A stretch of 64,000 nt of DNA from Flagellimonas onchidii (GCF_004804315.1 NZ_SRXX01000001.1:310001-374000), one strand, 5' to 3'. Positions 39,851-51,225 are shown, numbered from the stretch's first letter. Translations and numbers: made by a program. Notes: generated by a model not told the origin, from the sequence alone.

Positions 39851-41386
39851 CTACAAATTGTATAAAAATTTGTAATAATCGTCCACGGATTTCTTCCAAG
39901 TGAAACGCTTTTTCTTTGCTGCTGTTTGAATCTTATTCCAGGTAGGTTTGTCGTTCTTGAAAACATCGAGAGCAAGGTCAAAAGTCTCAGTCATATTCTT
40001 GATTTTTTCCTCATAGGTGCTTCCATCAAAACTGAAGCCTGTTTTCATATGCGAAACGGTATCCTTTAGTCCCCCAGTATGATGTGCCAAGCATGGATTT
40101 CCATTTCTCATAGCCAGCATTTGACTTATACCGCAGGGTTCAAATAAGCTGGGCATGAAATAAAGGTCCGATTCGAGGTAGATAGAATCTATCAGGTTTT
40201 CCGACTGCCCATTGGTAAAAACAAAATTTCTATGCTTGTAGCTCAAATCCCTAAAAAGTTCCTCGTATTCAGGGGCACCTGTACCTAATAGCATAAAAAT
40301 ACCGTCTACCTCTTCGAGTTTTTTCAGGATCTCAACAAACGCTTCTGGAGAACGTTTAAAAAAGTAGAACTTTTGTTCCGTCAATCGCGCCACACTTGAA
40401 ACGATGAATTTGGGTCTGTTATCCACAAATTCCATAATCTTTTCACCTGTATGGGCCAAAAAGTCTGCCTTGTATTTCTTGGATTCCTCTTGCAACCATC
40501 TAAAGATGGCTTTAACAGTATTTCTATAAATAAACCCTTTCTCTTCTTGATTAATATTTTTGTAATTGCATCCGTTTAAAATTCCAACTAAGCGCCCTTC
40601 TTCATCTGCTTTTTGCAAATCTTTTTCCAATCCCTCTCCACCGATAAATTCCGGGGGAGAGCTAGGTAACATCACATCTTCTTTATACGAAGGGGATACG
40701 GTGTGAACTACATCTGCAAAACGGATTCCAACGGCCATTAGATTGATACAGTCTTGATAGCGATAATCCATCAAAGCTTTATAATCAAAGGTTACATTGG
40801 GAAACCAATTTCTTAGAGAAGAATAGTTATCGTCGAATGGCCGAATGCCCTGAATGGCTAGGTTGTGGATACTGTACGCAAACTGAATATCTTTTAGGTT
40901 TTTATAATCCTTGTGATATTCACGTAAGAACAACAAAAGACTTACATGCCAATCGTGCAAATGAATAATATCAACTTTTCCGAAGGAACCTTTTTTTACC
41001 GCCTCAGCAACAGCCGTACAAAAGATGAAGTATTTGATGGCATCGGTATAGAACGGTTCCTCAGGGTCATTATGGTAAATATGGGCGATATCTCCTGCCT
41101 CTATCTCTGGATGATGCAATACATAATGAACAATATTGGAAAACTCTTTTTTAGGTTTTACCTCGTACAATTCAGCAGTGTAATTTAAACCGCGCAGTTC
41201 AATGTTAAGATTGGTCTTAAAAAGTCCGTCTTGATGTAGCCTTCCATAAGAAGGTACCACTACGTGCACCTTGTCTCCCCGTTCCGAAATTTGTCTGGGA
41301 ACATCACGGACTACGTCACCCATTCCACCTGCCTTGCAATTGGCAAGGGCGTCGTTTTCTGCTGCAACAAAAAGGAAATTGTTCAT
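39851..41386 (-). CDS. glgA: Glycogen/starch synthase (GT5)
   Basis: 511 aa glucosyltransferase of family GT5, transferring glucose from an ADP- or UDP-sugar donor to glycogen. The N-terminal KAGGMGDVVRDVPR replaces the canonical KTGGL donor-binding motif. The C-terminal domain has SLFEPCGISQMLAMRNGNPCLAHHTGGLKDTV with the conserved Glu of the EPCG motif. It is not accompanied by other glycogen genes here, standing between gltA and eno. Confidence 0.88.
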   Translation of the reverse strand: MNNFLFVAAENDALANCKAGGMGDVVRDVPRQISERGDKVHVVVPSYGRLHQDGLFKTNLNIELRGLNYTAELYEVKPKKEFSNIVHYVLHHPEIEAGDIAHIYHNDPEEPFYTDAIKYFIFCTAVAEAVKKGSFGKVDIIHLHDWHVSLLLFLREYHKDYKNLKDIQFAYSIHNLAIQGIRPFDDNYSSLRNWFPNVTFDYKALMDYRYQDCINLMAVGIRFADVVHTVSPSYKEDVMLPSSPPEFIGGEGLEKDLQKADEEGRLVGILNGCNYKNINQEEKGFIYRNTVKAIFRWLQEESKKYKADFLAHTGEKIMEFVDNRPKFIVSSVARLTEQKFYFFKRSPEAFVEILKKLEEVDGIFMLLGTGAPEYEELFRDLSYKHRNFVFTNGQSENLIDSIYLESDLYFMPSLFEPCGISQMLAMRNGNPCLAHHTGGLKDTVSHMKTGFSFDGSTYEEKIKNMTETFDLALDVFKNDKPTWNKIQTAAKKKRFTWKKSVDDYYKFLYNL

Positions 41387-41458
41387 TCGGTCAGTTTATT
41401 ATTTGGTTTTGCTCGGTATTTGTTCAATCAATTTAACCAAAGTTTATTCGGAAACAAA

Positions 41459-41492
41459 AAAAAAGCCTTTCTCGTTATGGAAAGGCTTTTTT
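41459..41492 (-). terminator. Terminator of eno
   Basis: AAAAAAGCCTTTC (41459-41471) pairs with GAAAGGCTTTTTT (41480-41492), a 13-base perfect stem with an eight-base loop and T-runs. It follows the eno stop at 41515 and precedes the glycogen synthase gene on the same strand. Confidence 0.92.
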
Positions 41493-41514
41493 AGTGCTAT
41501 AAAATCATTATCAA

Positions 41515-42807
<1,293 letters not shown>

Positions 42808-42839
42808 CTACTACAATTTATGGTTGAAAATTAATTCGG

Positions 42840-42847
42840 CAAAGATA
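42840..42847 (-). promoter_or_regulatory. -7 promoter box of eno (TATCTTTG)
   Basis: The complement of 42840-42847 reads TATCTTTG, an exact TAnnTTTG match, 32 bases before the eno ATG. No -33 TTTG at 19 bases is seen. Confidence 0.5.
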
Positions 42848-42922
42848 CAAAAGGAGTGCTATAGAATTTCGTGAAAATCAGCACAAAACATTATGAATAA
42901 CGTAAAAATAACCTACAACGAT

Positions 42923-44035
42923 TTAGTTCTTTCCAGTTTTGATAGCGTCGAAAAATTGGTCGAACAAATAATCTGCGTCATTAGGCCCTGGACTTGCTTC
43001 TGGATGGTATTGAACCGAGAACACTTCCTTCCCTTTCATTTTTATTCCAGCTACGGTGTCATCGTTCAAATGCAAGTGGGTAATTTCCAATTCCGAATTA
43101 GCCTCCGTTTCTTCCCTATTTACAGCAAACCCGTGGTTCTGGGAAGTAATTTCACCTTTTCCGGTAACCAAATTGAGAATGGGGTGGTTGATTCCTCTGT
43201 GTCCGTTGTGCATTTTATAGGTTGATACCCCATTGGCCAAAGCCAGTACTTGGTGGCCCAAACAAATTCCAAACAGGGGTTTATCTGAAGTTATCATCTC
43301 CTTAGCTGCAGCAATTGCATCTGTCAATGGTTCTGGGTCACCAGGTCCGTTGGAAATGAAATAACCATCAGGATTCCACTCCTTCATCTCTTTAAAAGAG
43401 GTGTTGTATGGAAACACTTTTATGTAAGCTCCTCTTTTGGCCAAGTTTCTAAGGATATTCTTTTTGATTCCAATATCCAAGGCTGAAATCTTGAATTCAG
43501 CATTCTCCTCCCCAAAATAGTAAGGTTCTTTGGCTGATACCTTTGATGCGAGCTCAAGGCCTTCCATACTGGGCACTTTCTTCAACTCCTCTTTAAGAGC
43601 ATCTATTTCATCAACTCGGGTTGAAATCAAAGCGTTCATCGCTCCATTATCCCGAATGTAGCTCACCAATGCCCTGGTATCTACATCAGATATGGCAAAA
43701 AGGTTATTTTTATCCAAGAACTCTTGAAGGCTCATATCTGCATTTGGCCTGGAATATTCATAGCTGAAATTCTTTACAATGAGTCCAGCTATTTTAATGG
43801 AATCGGATTCAACTTCTTCGGAGTTCGTGCCATAGTTCCCGATATGGGCGTTTGTAGCCACCATTATTTGTCCAAAGTAAGATGGATCAGTAAAAATTTC
43901 CTGATACCCGGTCATTCCGGTGTTGAAACATACTTCTCCCACAGCAGTTCCCTCTTTATCACCCACGGCCTTGCCGTAGAAAATAGTGCCGTCTGCCAAC
44001 AGTACTAGAGCCCTTTTCTTAGATTGATACTTCAT
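42923..44035 (-). CDS. carA: Carbamoyl-phosphate synthase small subunit
   Basis: 370 aa glutaminase subunit that supplies ammonia for carbamoyl phosphate in arginine and pyrimidine synthesis. It has the N-terminal FYGKAVGDKEGTAVGEVCFNTGMTGYQEIFTDPSYFGQI region and the class I amidotransferase domain with the nucleophilic Cys in FGICLGHQVLA, followed by HNGHRGINHP and the C-terminal His/Glu pair in QYHPEASPGP. carB is not in the neighbourhood. It lies after the rplQ terminator and may have its own promoter. Confidence 0.97.
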   Translation of the reverse strand: MKYQSKKRALVLLADGTIFYGKAVGDKEGTAVGEVCFNTGMTGYQEIFTDPSYFGQIMVATNAHIGNYGTNSEEVESDSIKIAGLIVKNFSYEYSRPNADMSLQEFLDKNNLFAISDVDTRALVSYIRDNGAMNALISTRVDEIDALKEELKKVPSMEGLELASKVSAKEPYYFGEENAEFKISALDIGIKKNILRNLAKRGAYIKVFPYNTSFKEMKEWNPDGYFISNGPGDPEPLTDAIAAAKEMITSDKPLFGICLGHQVLALANGVSTYKMHNGHRGINHPILNLVTGKGEITSQNHGFAVNREETEANSELEITHLHLNDDTVAGIKMKGKEVFSVQYHPEASPGPNDADYLFDQFFDAIKTGKN

Positions 44036-44072
44036 TGCGATTTTTTAATTTCGGTTTGACAAAAAAACATAA

Positions 44073-44102
44073 AAAAAGGATAAGTTTTCACTTATCCTTT
44101 TT
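44073..44102 (-). terminator. Terminator of the ribosomal cluster
   Basis: AAAAAGGATAAG (44073-44084) pairs with CTTATCCTTTTT (44091-44102), a 12-base stem with a six-base loop and T-run on the minus strand, after the rplQ stop. It closes the rpsL-rplQ transcription unit. Confidence 0.92.
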
Positions 44103-44130
44103 CCACTAATACAATAGTAATTAACATCTT

Positions 44131-44637
44131 TTATTCTTCTGAATCGTCAGCTTTTACCGTTTCAGCAACTGGCGCCGCTGCCTCCACTTTTTTACCGCCT
44201 CCTCTTCTACTTCTTCTTGTAGTTTTCTTGGCAGGTTTTTTACCAGCGTTGTACAATTCGTTGAAATCGACCAATTCGATCATTGCCATATCGGCGTTAT
44301 CTCCCAAACGGTTACCCAACTTAATGATTCGAGTATACCCTCCCGGTCTATCACCAACCTTCTCCGCTACAGCACCAAAAAGCTCAGTAATTGCTTCCTT
44401 ATTTCTAAGTTTACTGAAAACGATTCTTCTGTTGTGCGAACCTTTTTCGGCTGTTTGATTGTTCTCGGTCTTTGACTTTGTAATCAACGGCTCAACAAAC
44501 TGCTTCAAAGCTTTGGCCTTGGCAACCGTAGTGTTGATTCGTTTATGCTCTATTAAGGAACAAGCCATGTTGGCCAACATTGCCTTTCTGTGGGCAGCTG
44601 TTCTTCCTAAGTGATTAAATTTCTTTCCGTGTCTCAT
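44131..44637 (-). CDS. rplQ: 50S ribosomal protein L17
   Basis: 168 aa; the N-terminal [22 protein letters not shown] is the L17 signature and its fold ends near residue 120. A Lys/Arg- and Ala-rich tail ([18 protein letters not shown] and an acidic end) extends it by about 50 residues, as is usual in Bacteroidota. It is the last gene of the cluster after rpoA. Confidence 0.98.
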   Translation of the reverse strand: MRHGKKFNHLGRTAAHRKAMLANMACSLIEHKRINTTVAKAKALKQFVEPLITKSKTENNQTAEKGSHNRRIVFSKLRNKEAITELFGAVAEKVGDRPGGYTRIIKLGNRLGDNADMAMIELVDFNELYNAGKKPAKKTTRRSRRGGGKKVEAAAPVAETVKADDSEE

Positions 44638-44698
44638 GTTATTGTTTTATCATCTTGCTACCAAACCCGTTATATTTCGGGGAGCAAAATATGATTAA

Positions 44699-45691
44699 TT
44701 AATCCTTGTCCAGTTTGTATTTTGACAAATCCATTCCAAATTGAAGGCCTTTGTTGATTACCAACTCTTCCAATTCGGTCAAGGATTTTTTACCAAAGTT
44801 TCTGAACTTCATCAAATCGTTCTTGTTGAAGGAAACCAAATCTCCCAAAGTATCCACTTCGGCAGCTTTAAGACAGTTCAATGCCCTTACAGACAAATCC
44901 ATGTCTACCAATTTGGTCTTCAACAACTGACGCATGTGCAATGATTCCTCATCGTAAGTCTCAGTTTGAGCAATTTCATCAGCCTCAAGGGTGATACGCT
45001 CATCAGAGAACAACATAAAGTGGTGAATCAAAACTTTAGCAGCTTCGGTTAAAGCATCTTTTGGGTGGATAGAACCGTCAGTAACGATTTCGAAAACCAA
45101 TTTTTCGTAATCAGTCTTTTGTTCTACCCTAAAGTTTTCGATGCTATATTTTACGTTCTTAACCGGAGTGTAAACAGAATCAACCGCAATGCTGCCCAAA
45201 GGTGCATTGGATTTTTTGTTTTCCTCGGCTGGAACATATCCACGTCCTTTTTCAATGATGATCTCCAAGTTGATGCTCACTTTTGGGTCCATATTGCAGA
45301 TTACCAAATCTGGGTTCAGCACTTGGTATCCTGAAATGAACTTTTGGAAATCTCCTGCGGTCAATTGTTCTTTTCCGCTTACTGAAACAGATACTGTCTC
45401 GCTCTCTACATCATCAATCTGTCTTTTGAAACGAACCTGCTTTAGGTTCAAAATCATTTCCGTTACGTCTTCAACAACGCCAGGAATAACAGAAAACTCA
45501 TGTTCAACTCCGTCGATACGCACAGAAGTAATCGCAAAACCTTCCAAGGAGGAAAGTAGTACTCTTCTCAGTGCGTTCCCAACTGTTAATCCATAACCAG
45601 GTTCCAAAGGGCGAAATTCAAATTTCCCTTCGAAATCTGTTGAATCGATCATTATAACTTTATCGGGCTTCTGAAAATTAAGTAATGCCAT
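44699..45691 (-). CDS. rpoA: RNA polymerase alpha subunit
   Basis: 330 aa. The N-terminal dimerisation domain begins [41 protein letters not shown] and the C-terminal domain ends [43 protein letters not shown], which contacts promoter upstream elements and regulators. Length matches the family. It is 60 bases from rplQ and 19 from rpsD. Confidence 0.99.
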   Translation of the reverse strand: MALLNFQKPDKVIMIDSTDFEGKFEFRPLEPGYGLTVGNALRRVLLSSLEGFAITSVRIDGVEHEFSVIPGVVEDVTEMILNLKQVRFKRQIDDVESETVSVSVSGKEQLTAGDFQKFISGYQVLNPDLVICNMDPKVSINLEIIIEKGRGYVPAEENKKSNAPLGSIAVDSVYTPVKNVKYSIENFRVEQKTDYEKLVFEIVTDGSIHPKDALTEAAKVLIHHFMLFSDERITLEADEIAQTETYDEESLHMRQLLKTKLVDMDLSVRALNCLKAAEVDTLGDLVSFNKNDLMKFRNFGKKSLTELEELVINKGLQFGMDLSKYKLDKD

Positions 45692-45710
45692 AATTGGATT
45701 AATGTTGATT

Positions 45711-46316
45711 TTATTTTGAGTATAACTCGACTATTAATTGTTCCTTGATATTCTCAGGAATCTGCAATCTCTCAGGTATAGTTACGTATGTACCCTCTTT
45801 CTTTTCCGAATTCCAAGTAATCCATTCGTAAACACTGCTGTTGTTCGCCAATGAATCGTTTATGGCTTGAACAGATTTTGATTTTTCCCTAACAGCAACA
45901 ACGTCACCGGCTTTAAGAGAATATGAGGGTATATTTACGATTTCACCGTTCACTGTAATGTGTCTGTGGGAAACCAACTGACGTGCACCTCTTCTTGATG
46001 GGGAAATTCCCATTCTGTACACAACATTATCCAAACGTGATTCACATAATTGAAGTAGCACCTCACCTGTTACTCCCTTGCTACGGTTGGCCTTGTCAAA
46101 AAGGTTTCTAAATTGTCTTTCCAAAATACCATAGGTATACTTGGCTTTTTGCTTCTCCATCAACTGGATTGCGTATTCAGACTTTTTACCACGGCGTCTG
46201 TTGTTTCCGTGTTGTCCCGGAGGATAACTTTTCTTTTCGAAGGCTTTATCGTCTCCGAATATCGCTTCTCCAAACTTTCTAGCGATTTTTGATGTTGGTC
46301 CTGTGTATCTTGCCAT
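45711..46316 (-). CDS. rpsD: 30S ribosomal protein S4
   Basis: 201 aa; begins [19 protein letters not shown], contains an S4 RNA-binding domain ([45 protein letters not shown]) and ends with a C-terminal helix as in other S4. S4 nucleates 30S assembly and often autoregulates its operon. A 100-base gap before the gene contains two small hairpins (46377-46388 and 46391-46404). Confidence 0.98.
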   Translation of the reverse strand: MARYTGPTSKIARKFGEAIFGDDKAFEKKSYPPGQHGNNRRRGKKSEYAIQLMEKQKAKYTYGILERQFRNLFDKANRSKGVTGEVLLQLCESRLDNVVYRMGISPSRRGARQLVSHRHITVNGEIVNIPSYSLKAGDVVAVREKSKSVQAINDSLANNSSVYEWITWNSEKKEGTYVTIPERLQIPENIKEQLIVELYSK

Positions 46317-46376
46317 CTTCTTTTGTTTTGAAAGTGCGATTATGAATTAAGGCTTATCCTTCGATAATCTCCGTTG

Positions 46377-46404
46377 CACCTTCGGGTGAAGACCCTTATG
46401 GGCC
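46377..46404 (-). promoter_or_regulatory. Hairpins in the rpsK-rpsD gap, possible S4 leader
   Basis: On the minus strand two adjacent stems are present: GGCCC-ATAA-GGGTC (46404-46391) and CACC-CGAA-GGTG (46388-46377). They lie in the 100-base gap between rpsK and rpsD, about 60 bases before the S4 start. Such a leader could mediate S4 feedback, but no comparative evidence is available here. Confidence 0.35.
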
Positions 46405-46416
46405 ATATGATATTAA

Positions 46417-46809
46417 TTAAACTCTTCTTCTTTTAGGAGGTCTACAACCGTTGTGTGGTAACGGTGTAACATCTACGATTTCCGTAACCTCAATGCCTGC
46501 ATTGTGGATAGAACGAATGGCAGATTCTCTACCATTTCCCGGTCCCTTTACATAAACCTTTACTTTTCTAAGACCTGCTTCGTGTGCCACTTTGGCACAA
46601 TCTTCTGCAGCAACCTGAGCAGCATAAGGAGTGTTCTTTTTAGAACCTCTAAAGCCCATTTTTCCAGCAGATGACCAAGAGATCACATCTCCCTTTTTGT
46701 TGGTCAAAGAAATAATGATGTTATTGAAAGAAGCTACAACGTGCGCCTCCCCAGTGGATTCTACTACTACTTTGCGCTTCTTTGTTGTTTTAGTACTTGC
46801 CTTTGCCAT
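46417..46809 (-). CDS. rpsK: 30S ribosomal protein S11
   Basis: 130 aa; S11 of the platform, with [46 protein letters not shown] and the C-terminal [16 protein letters not shown] tail that is characteristic of the family. Preceded by a 137-base gap. Confidence 0.98.
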   Translation of the reverse strand: MAKASTKTTKKRKVVVESTGEAHVVASFNNIIISLTNKKGDVISWSSAGKMGFRGSKKNTPYAAQVAAEDCAKVAHEAGLRKVKVYVKGPGNGRESAIRSIHNAGIEVTEIVDVTPLPHNGCRPPKRRRV

Positions 46810-46946
46810 ATTTTTTAGTTTTTAGTTGCGCCTCCGCTAAAGCTTCAGCGGCACGCGGTGTTAGATTCTTAGTTATTGGAATCCTAGACTTTTACATTTC
46901 AAACAGATTCTTCTAACGTCTAAATACTAATGACTACTATTAATTA
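46810..46946 (-). other. Gap before rpsK with palindrome
   Basis: This 137-base stretch between rpsM and rpsK holds no gene. It contains CCGCTAAAGCTTCAGCGG around 46836-46853, an imperfect palindrome with arms CCGCT/AGCGG, a TTTTTAG-repeat pair near 46817 and AT-rich sequence. It is a spacer with possible RNA structure in the operon; no terminator T-run follows the stem on the minus strand. Confidence 0.4.
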
Positions 46947-47321
46947 TTATTTAGTTGCTTTCTTTTTGTTTGCAACTGTTTTTCTCTTTCCTTTTCTTGT
47001 CCTAGAGTTGTTCTTGGTACGTTGACCTCTTAGCGGCAACCCAGATCTGTGACGAATTCCACGGTAACAACCGATATCCATCAATCGCTTGATGTTCAAC
47101 TGCGTTTCTGAGCGAAGTTCACCTTCAATAGTGAAAGCGGAAACTGCCTCACGGATTCTTCCTATTTCATCGTCATTCCAATCTGAAACTTTGGTATCCT
47201 CACTTACCTGGGCTTTTTCCAAAATCTCTTGGGCCCTACTTTTACCAATTCCGTAAATGTAGGTAAGTGAAATAACTCCACGCTTTTGTTTAGGTATATC
47301 TACACCTGCAATTCTTGCCAT
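46947..47321 (-). CDS. rpsM: 30S ribosomal protein S13
   Basis: 124 aa; starts [26 protein letters not shown] and ends [28 protein letters not shown], the S13 pattern. S13 lies in the 30S head and contacts tRNA and the 50S subunit. Confidence 0.98.
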   Translation of the reverse strand: MARIAGVDIPKQKRGVISLTYIYGIGKSRAQEILEKAQVSEDTKVSDWNDDEIGRIREAVSAFTIEGELRSETQLNIKRLMDIGCYRGIRHRSGLPLRGQRTKNNSRTRKGKRKTVANKKKATK

Positions 47322-47323
47322 AA

Positions 47324-47440
47324 TTACCCTTGTCTTTGTTTAAATCTAGGATTCTTTTTGTTGATTACGTATAATCTGCCTTTTCTGCGAACTATCTTGC
47401 ATTCGGCGCTTCTCTTCTTTATTGATGCTCTTACTTTCAT
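47324..47440 (-). CDS. rpmJ: 50S ribosomal protein L36
   Basis: 38 aa, [20 protein letters not shown] and the rest of the L36 sequence to KQRQG. The ATG is at 47440 and the stop at 47324-47326. The family's zinc-binding site appears modified: only one Cys (ECK) is visible, so this is the C-minus form of L36. It sits between rpsM and infA in the usual order. Confidence 0.95.
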   Translation of the reverse strand: MKVRASIKKRSAECKIVRRKGRLYVINKKNPRFKQRQG

Positions 47441-47444
47441 CGTA

Positions 47445-47660
47445 TTAGTATCTGTAAGTAATTCTTGCTTTTGTTAAATCGTATGGGCTCATTTCAAGTT
47501 TCACCTTGTCCCCTGGAAGTAATTTGATATAGTGCATACGCATTTTTCCAGAGATATGTGCCGTAACAACATGACCATTCTCTAATTCAACTCGAAACAT
47601 TGCGTTTGACAATGCTTCGATTATAGTTCCGTCTTGTTCTATTGCTGGCTGTTTTGCCAT
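47445..47660 (-). CDS. infA: Translation initiation factor IF-1
   Basis: 71 aa OB-fold protein: [41 protein letters not shown] and [25 protein letters not shown] are the IF-1 signature. It binds the A site of the 30S subunit during initiation. The secY-infA gap carries heptamer repeats. Confidence 0.98.
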   Translation of the reverse strand: MAKQPAIEQDGTIIEALSNAMFRVELENGHVVTAHISGKMRMHYIKLLPGDKVKLEMSPYDLTKARITYRY

Positions 47661-47664
47661 ATTT

Positions 47665-47699
47665 CAGTTATTAGTTTTCAGTTATCAGTTATCAGTTAA
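47665..47699 (-). repeat. Heptamer repeat between secY and infA (CAGTTAT type)
   Basis: Reading 47665-47699 in steps of seven gives CAGTTAT, TAGTTTT, CAGTTAT, CAGTTAT, CAGTTAA. The unit is seven bases, like the TAGTTGT array at 5457-5501. Confidence 0.85.
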
Positions 47700-47719
47700 A
47701 GCTTTTTCGAATCACAAGT

Positions 47720-47750
47720 CTAACATCTAACTTCTAGCTTCTAACTTCTT
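47720..47750 (-). repeat. Heptamer repeat between secY and infA (CTAACTT type)
   Basis: Reading 47720-47750 in steps of seven gives CTAACAT, CTAACTT, CTAGCTT, CTAACTT, CTT. On the minus strand this is AAGTTAG, i.e. the AGTTAnn core of the neighbouring tract. Confidence 0.85.
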
Positions 47751-47752
47751 TT

Positions 47753-49096
47753 TTATGCTACTTTTCTATTTTTACCGGTTTTCATCAAACCATCGTAATG
47801 TCTGTTCAGCAAATAGGAATTTACCTGTTGTACGGTGTCAATAGCTACGCCAACCATAATCAATAGTGACGTTCCTCCATAAAACAATGCCCAACCCGCT
47901 TGCACATCCATCAACTTCACCACAACTGCAGGTAAAACCGCCAATAGCGCCAAGAAAACTGAACCAGGCAAGGTGATCAATGACATTATTTTATCCAAAT
48001 AGTCCCCAGTTTCTTTACCAGGTCTGATTCCAGGAATGAAACCACCACTTCTTTTTAAATCATCGGCCATTTTGTTCGTAGGAACGGTGATAGCGGTATA
48101 GAAATATGTGAATATGATGATCAACACTCCAAACAATATGTTGTATGCCAAACCAAAGATGTCCGCAAATTGTACTTCCATCCATTGACCAACAGCCGTA
48201 TTGTTAAAGGTTTTACCCAACAAACTTGGGGCAAACATAATTGCTTGTGCAAAGATGATTGGCATTACACCAGAGGCATTCAACTTCAATGGGATGTACT
48301 GTCTTGATCCCATTACATTCTTTTCATAACCTCCAGAAGCTGTTCTTCTAGCGTATTGCACTGGAATCTGACGCACTGCCATTACCAATAGCACACTCGC
48401 CAAGATGACCAAGAACCAAATGATTACCTCAATCAACATAAACATGATACCACCGGTATTGTTTGTTGTTCTTGAGATAAATTCTTGAACAAAGTATTGC
48501 GGCATTGTAGCGATGATACCAATCATAATCAAAAGCGAAATACCATTTCCTATTCCTTTGTCAGTAATCTTCTCTCCCAACCACATGGCAAACACACAAC
48601 CCGTTACCAAAATGATCACAGCTGGTACAATAAAATCCAAGCCTTTTCCCAATACAAAAGCACTATCCGGCACACCCAACGCTCCCAAACCAAATAAATA
48701 GGCCGGTGCTTGAACGATACAGATGGCAATAGTCAACCAACGTGTTATCTGGTTGATGGTCTTTCTACCACTTTCTCCCTCTTTTTGTAGTTTCTGCAGA
48801 TAAGGAATAGCAATTCCCATCAACTGTACTACAATGGAAGCCGAGATATAAGGCATAATCCCCAGAGCAAATACAGAAGCATTTGCGAAAGCTCCTCCAG
48901 TAAATGCATTTAAGAGACCCAATATACCCTCACCAGCGGTATCAGCAAAACTTGCCAATTGAGAAGAGTCAATTCCCGGAAGTACTATCTGGGCACCAAA
49001 ACGATACACCAATAGCAGACCCAAGGTAATAATGATTCGTTGCCTTAGCTCTTCAATCTTCCAAATATTTGATATGGTCTCAATAAATTTCTTCAT
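47753..49096 (-). CDS. secY: Protein translocase subunit SecY
   Basis: 447 aa inner-membrane protein forming the translocation channel. Ten hydrophobic helices are predicted; the N-terminus RIIITLGLLLVYRFGAQIVLPGID and the cytoplasmic RYIPLKLNASGVMPIIFAQAIMF and GGTSLLIMVGVAIDTVQQVNSYLLNRHYDGLM motifs are characteristic. Length is normal. Signals from Ffh and leaders of exported proteins converge here. Confidence 0.99.
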   Translation of the reverse strand: MKKFIETISNIWKIEELRQRIIITLGLLLVYRFGAQIVLPGIDSSQLASFADTAGEGILGLLNAFTGGAFANASVFALGIMPYISASIVVQLMGIAIPYLQKLQKEGESGRKTINQITRWLTIAICIVQAPAYLFGLGALGVPDSAFVLGKGLDFIVPAVIILVTGCVFAMWLGEKITDKGIGNGISLLIMIGIIATMPQYFVQEFISRTTNNTGGIMFMLIEVIIWFLVILASVLLVMAVRQIPVQYARRTASGGYEKNVMGSRQYIPLKLNASGVMPIIFAQAIMFAPSLLGKTFNNTAVGQWMEVQFADIFGLAYNILFGVLIIIFTYFYTAITVPTNKMADDLKRSGGFIPGIRPGKETGDYLDKIMSLITLPGSVFLALLAVLPAVVVKLMDVQAGWALFYGGTSLLIMVGVAIDTVQQVNSYLLNRHYDGLMKTGKNRKVA

Positions 49097-49109
49097 GCCT
49101 TATTTTTCC

Positions 49110-49562
49110 TTATAAACTTATTGCTTCGCCTCCTGCTGCTTCGATTGCTGCTTTTGCAGAAGCAGTAAATTTATGTACAGATATTTTTAGGGCGGCCTTT
49201 AATTCGCCATCACCTAAAATTTTCACCAAGTCGTTTTTGTGGGCCAATCGGTTCTCCACCAAAGTTTGCAAAGTTACTTCTTTCTTTACAATACCCTTAT
49301 CTACCAGCTCTTGCAATTTGCTCAAATTGATGCCTTGGTATTCTTTTCTGTTGATGTTTTTGAATCCAAACTTGGGAACTCTACGTTGCAAAGGCATTTG
49401 ACCACCTTCGAAACCAATTTTCTTGGAGTATCCAGATCTGGACTTGGCACCTTTATGACCTCTTGCAGCCGTTCCACCTTTACCAGAGGCCTGACCTCTT
49501 CCTAAACGTTTCCCGTCTCTGTTTACAGCGCCTTCTGCTGGTTTAAGATTATGTAAATCCAT
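49110..49562 (-). CDS. rplO: 50S ribosomal protein L15
   Basis: 150 aa; HNLKPAEGAVNRDGKRLGRGQASGKGGTAARGHKGAKSRSGYSKKIGFEGGQMPLQRRVPKFGFKN is the L15 signature with its Gly- and Arg-rich start. Located between rpmD and secY as in most bacteria. Confidence 0.98.
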   Translation of the reverse strand: MDLHNLKPAEGAVNRDGKRLGRGQASGKGGTAARGHKGAKSRSGYSKKIGFEGGQMPLQRRVPKFGFKNINRKEYQGINLSKLQELVDKGIVKKEVTLQTLVENRLAHKNDLVKILGDGELKAALKISVHKFTASAKAAIEAAGGEAISL

Positions 49563-49575
49563 GTACCGTTATATT

Positions 49576-49755
49576 TTAAGCTTCCTCAGTGGAAACCAAG
49601 TGTTTTACCTTATTTATCATTCCAAGGATATTAGGCGTTGCTTCGTGCTCAACAACATGCCCAATCTTACGCAACCCAAGGGCTTCCAAAGTTCTCTTTT
49701 GGTTTTGTGGCCTTTTGATAGCGCTCTTTTCTTGTTTAACCTTAATCTTTGACAT
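49576..49755 (-). CDS. rpmD: 50S ribosomal protein L30
   Basis: 59 aa, ATG at 49755 and stop at 49576-49578, encoding MSKIKVKQEKSAIKRPQNQK and continuing RTLEALGLRKIGHVVEHEATPNILGMINKV to VSTEEA. The length and the KRTLEALGLRKIG motif identify L30. It lies between rpsE and rplO, in the conserved order, 13 bases from each neighbour. Confidence 0.96.
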   Translation of the reverse strand: MSKIKVKQEKSAIKRPQNQKRTLEALGLRKIGHVVEHEATPNILGMINKVKHLVSTEEA

Positions 49756-49767
49756 AATATCCTTTAT

Positions 49768-50292
49768 TTATCCCTTAAAGACTTTTTCCAAAGAGATACC
49801 TCTTTGTTTGGCCACCGTACTTGCATCTCTCAATTGCAAAAGCGCATCAAAAGTAGCTTTTACCACATTATGAGGGTTGGAAGAACCTTGTGATTTTGAC
49901 AATACATCGTGCACACCAACAGCTTCCAATACCGCTCTTACCGCACCACCAGCAATAACTCCGGTACCATGTGAAGCAGGCTTAATGAATACTCTTGCTC
50001 CTCCGTACTTTCCTTTTTGCTCGTGTGGAAGTGTTCCCTTGTTCAAAGGAATGCGAACCAAGTTCTTTTTGGCATCCTCAATGGCCTTGGCAATAGCCGT
50101 GGCAACTTCTTTGGATTTTCCTAAACCATGACCAACAACACCGTTCTCATCTCCAACAACAACGATTGCTGAAAATCCGAACGCTCTACCACCTTTGGTA
50201 ACCTTTGTAACCCTTTGGACACCTACCAAACGATCCTTCAACTCCAGTCCACCTGGCTTAACTATCTCTACGTTTTTGTATTTCTGGTACAT
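49768..50292 (-). CDS. rpsE: 30S ribosomal protein S5
   Basis: 174 aa; [47 protein letters not shown] and the motif [34 protein letters not shown] are typical. S5 influences translational accuracy. Confidence 0.98.
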   Translation of the reverse strand: MYQKYKNVEIVKPGGLELKDRLVGVQRVTKVTKGGRAFGFSAIVVVGDENGVVGHGLGKSKEVATAIAKAIEDAKKNLVRIPLNKGTLPHEQKGKYGGARVFIKPASHGTGVIAGGAVRAVLEAVGVHDVLSKSQGSSNPHNVVKATFDALLQLRDASTVAKQRGISLEKVFKG

Positions 50293-50299
50293 AGTTTAT

Positions 50300-50653
50300 T
50301 TAGAATTTTAGTCCTGCTTCGCGTGCTCCTTCAGCCAATGATTTTACTCTTCCGTGATAAAGGTTCCCCCCTCTATCGAAAGCTACAGTCTCCACACCAA
50401 GTTTCAGTGCTTTTTCGGCTATAGTTTTTCCAACCAGGTTGGCTGTCTCACTTTTGGTGCCTTTGGCATCCAAATCCTTATCTCTTGATGATGCTGCAGC
50501 CAAGGTAACCCCTTTGTCATCATCAATCAATTGAGCGTATATTTCTTTATTACTTCTGAAAACAGACAATCTTGGTCTTGCTTCAGTACCAGAAGAAATC
50601 TTGCGTATTCTTCTTCTGATTCGTAATCTTCTTTCAGTCTTAGATAATCCCAT
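50300..50653 (-). CDS. rplR: 50S ribosomal protein L18
   Basis: 117 aa; [48 protein letters not shown] is the L18 signature and the C-terminal half [28 protein letters not shown] matches. It binds 5S rRNA. Confidence 0.98.
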   Translation of the reverse strand: MGLSKTERRLRIRRRIRKISSGTEARPRLSVFRSNKEIYAQLIDDDKGVTLAAASSRDKDLDAKGTKSETANLVGKTIAEKALKLGVETVAFDRGGNLYHGRVKSLAEGAREAGLKF

Positions 50654-50664
50654 CGTATTACTAA

Positions 50665-51207
50665 TTATGCTGATTTACCTGCTTTTCTTCTTAATTGTTC
50701 TCCAACAAACTTGACACCTTTTCCTTTGTAAGGTTCTGGCTTACGGAAACCTCTAATCTTTGCGGCCACCTGACCTACCAATTGTTTGTCATGAGATGTC
50801 AATTTAACGATTGGGTTCTTTCCTTTTTCGGAAATCGTCTCAATCTTTACTTCTGGAGCAATATCCATCACTATATTGTGAGAGAAACCTAAAGCCAAAT
50901 CCAATTTTTGCCCTTGGTTACTTGCTCTGTATCCTACCCCTACCAATTCCAATTCCTTGGTCCATCCTTTGGAAACTCCTGATGCCATATTGGCGATCAA
51001 TGCACGATATAGACCATGCTTGGCTTTGTGTTCCTTGGAATCTGAAGGTCTTGTAAGCTGAACGCTTCCATCCTCTACTTTTACCTCAATTCCTGAGAAT
51101 TCTTGGGAAAGCTCTCCCAACTTACCTTTTACGGTAACTACATTCTCGTTCACCTCTACAGTGACACCTTCGGGAATTGTAATTGGATTGTTACCTATTC
51201 TAGACAT
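50665..51207 (-). CDS. rplF: 50S ribosomal protein L6
   Basis: 180 aa; [36 protein letters not shown] and the C-terminal [36 protein letters not shown] are diagnostic. Two L6 domains are visible. Confidence 0.98.
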   Translation of the reverse strand: MSRIGNNPITIPEGVTVEVNENVVTVKGKLGELSQEFSGIEVKVEDGSVQLTRPSDSKEHKAKHGLYRALIANMASGVSKGWTKELELVGVGYRASNQGQKLDLALGFSHNIVMDIAPEVKIETISEKGKNPIVKLTSHDKQLVGQVAAKIRGFRKPEPYKGKGVKFVGEQLRRKAGKSA

Positions 51208-51225
51208 TTTCTTTTCTTTTCAACA

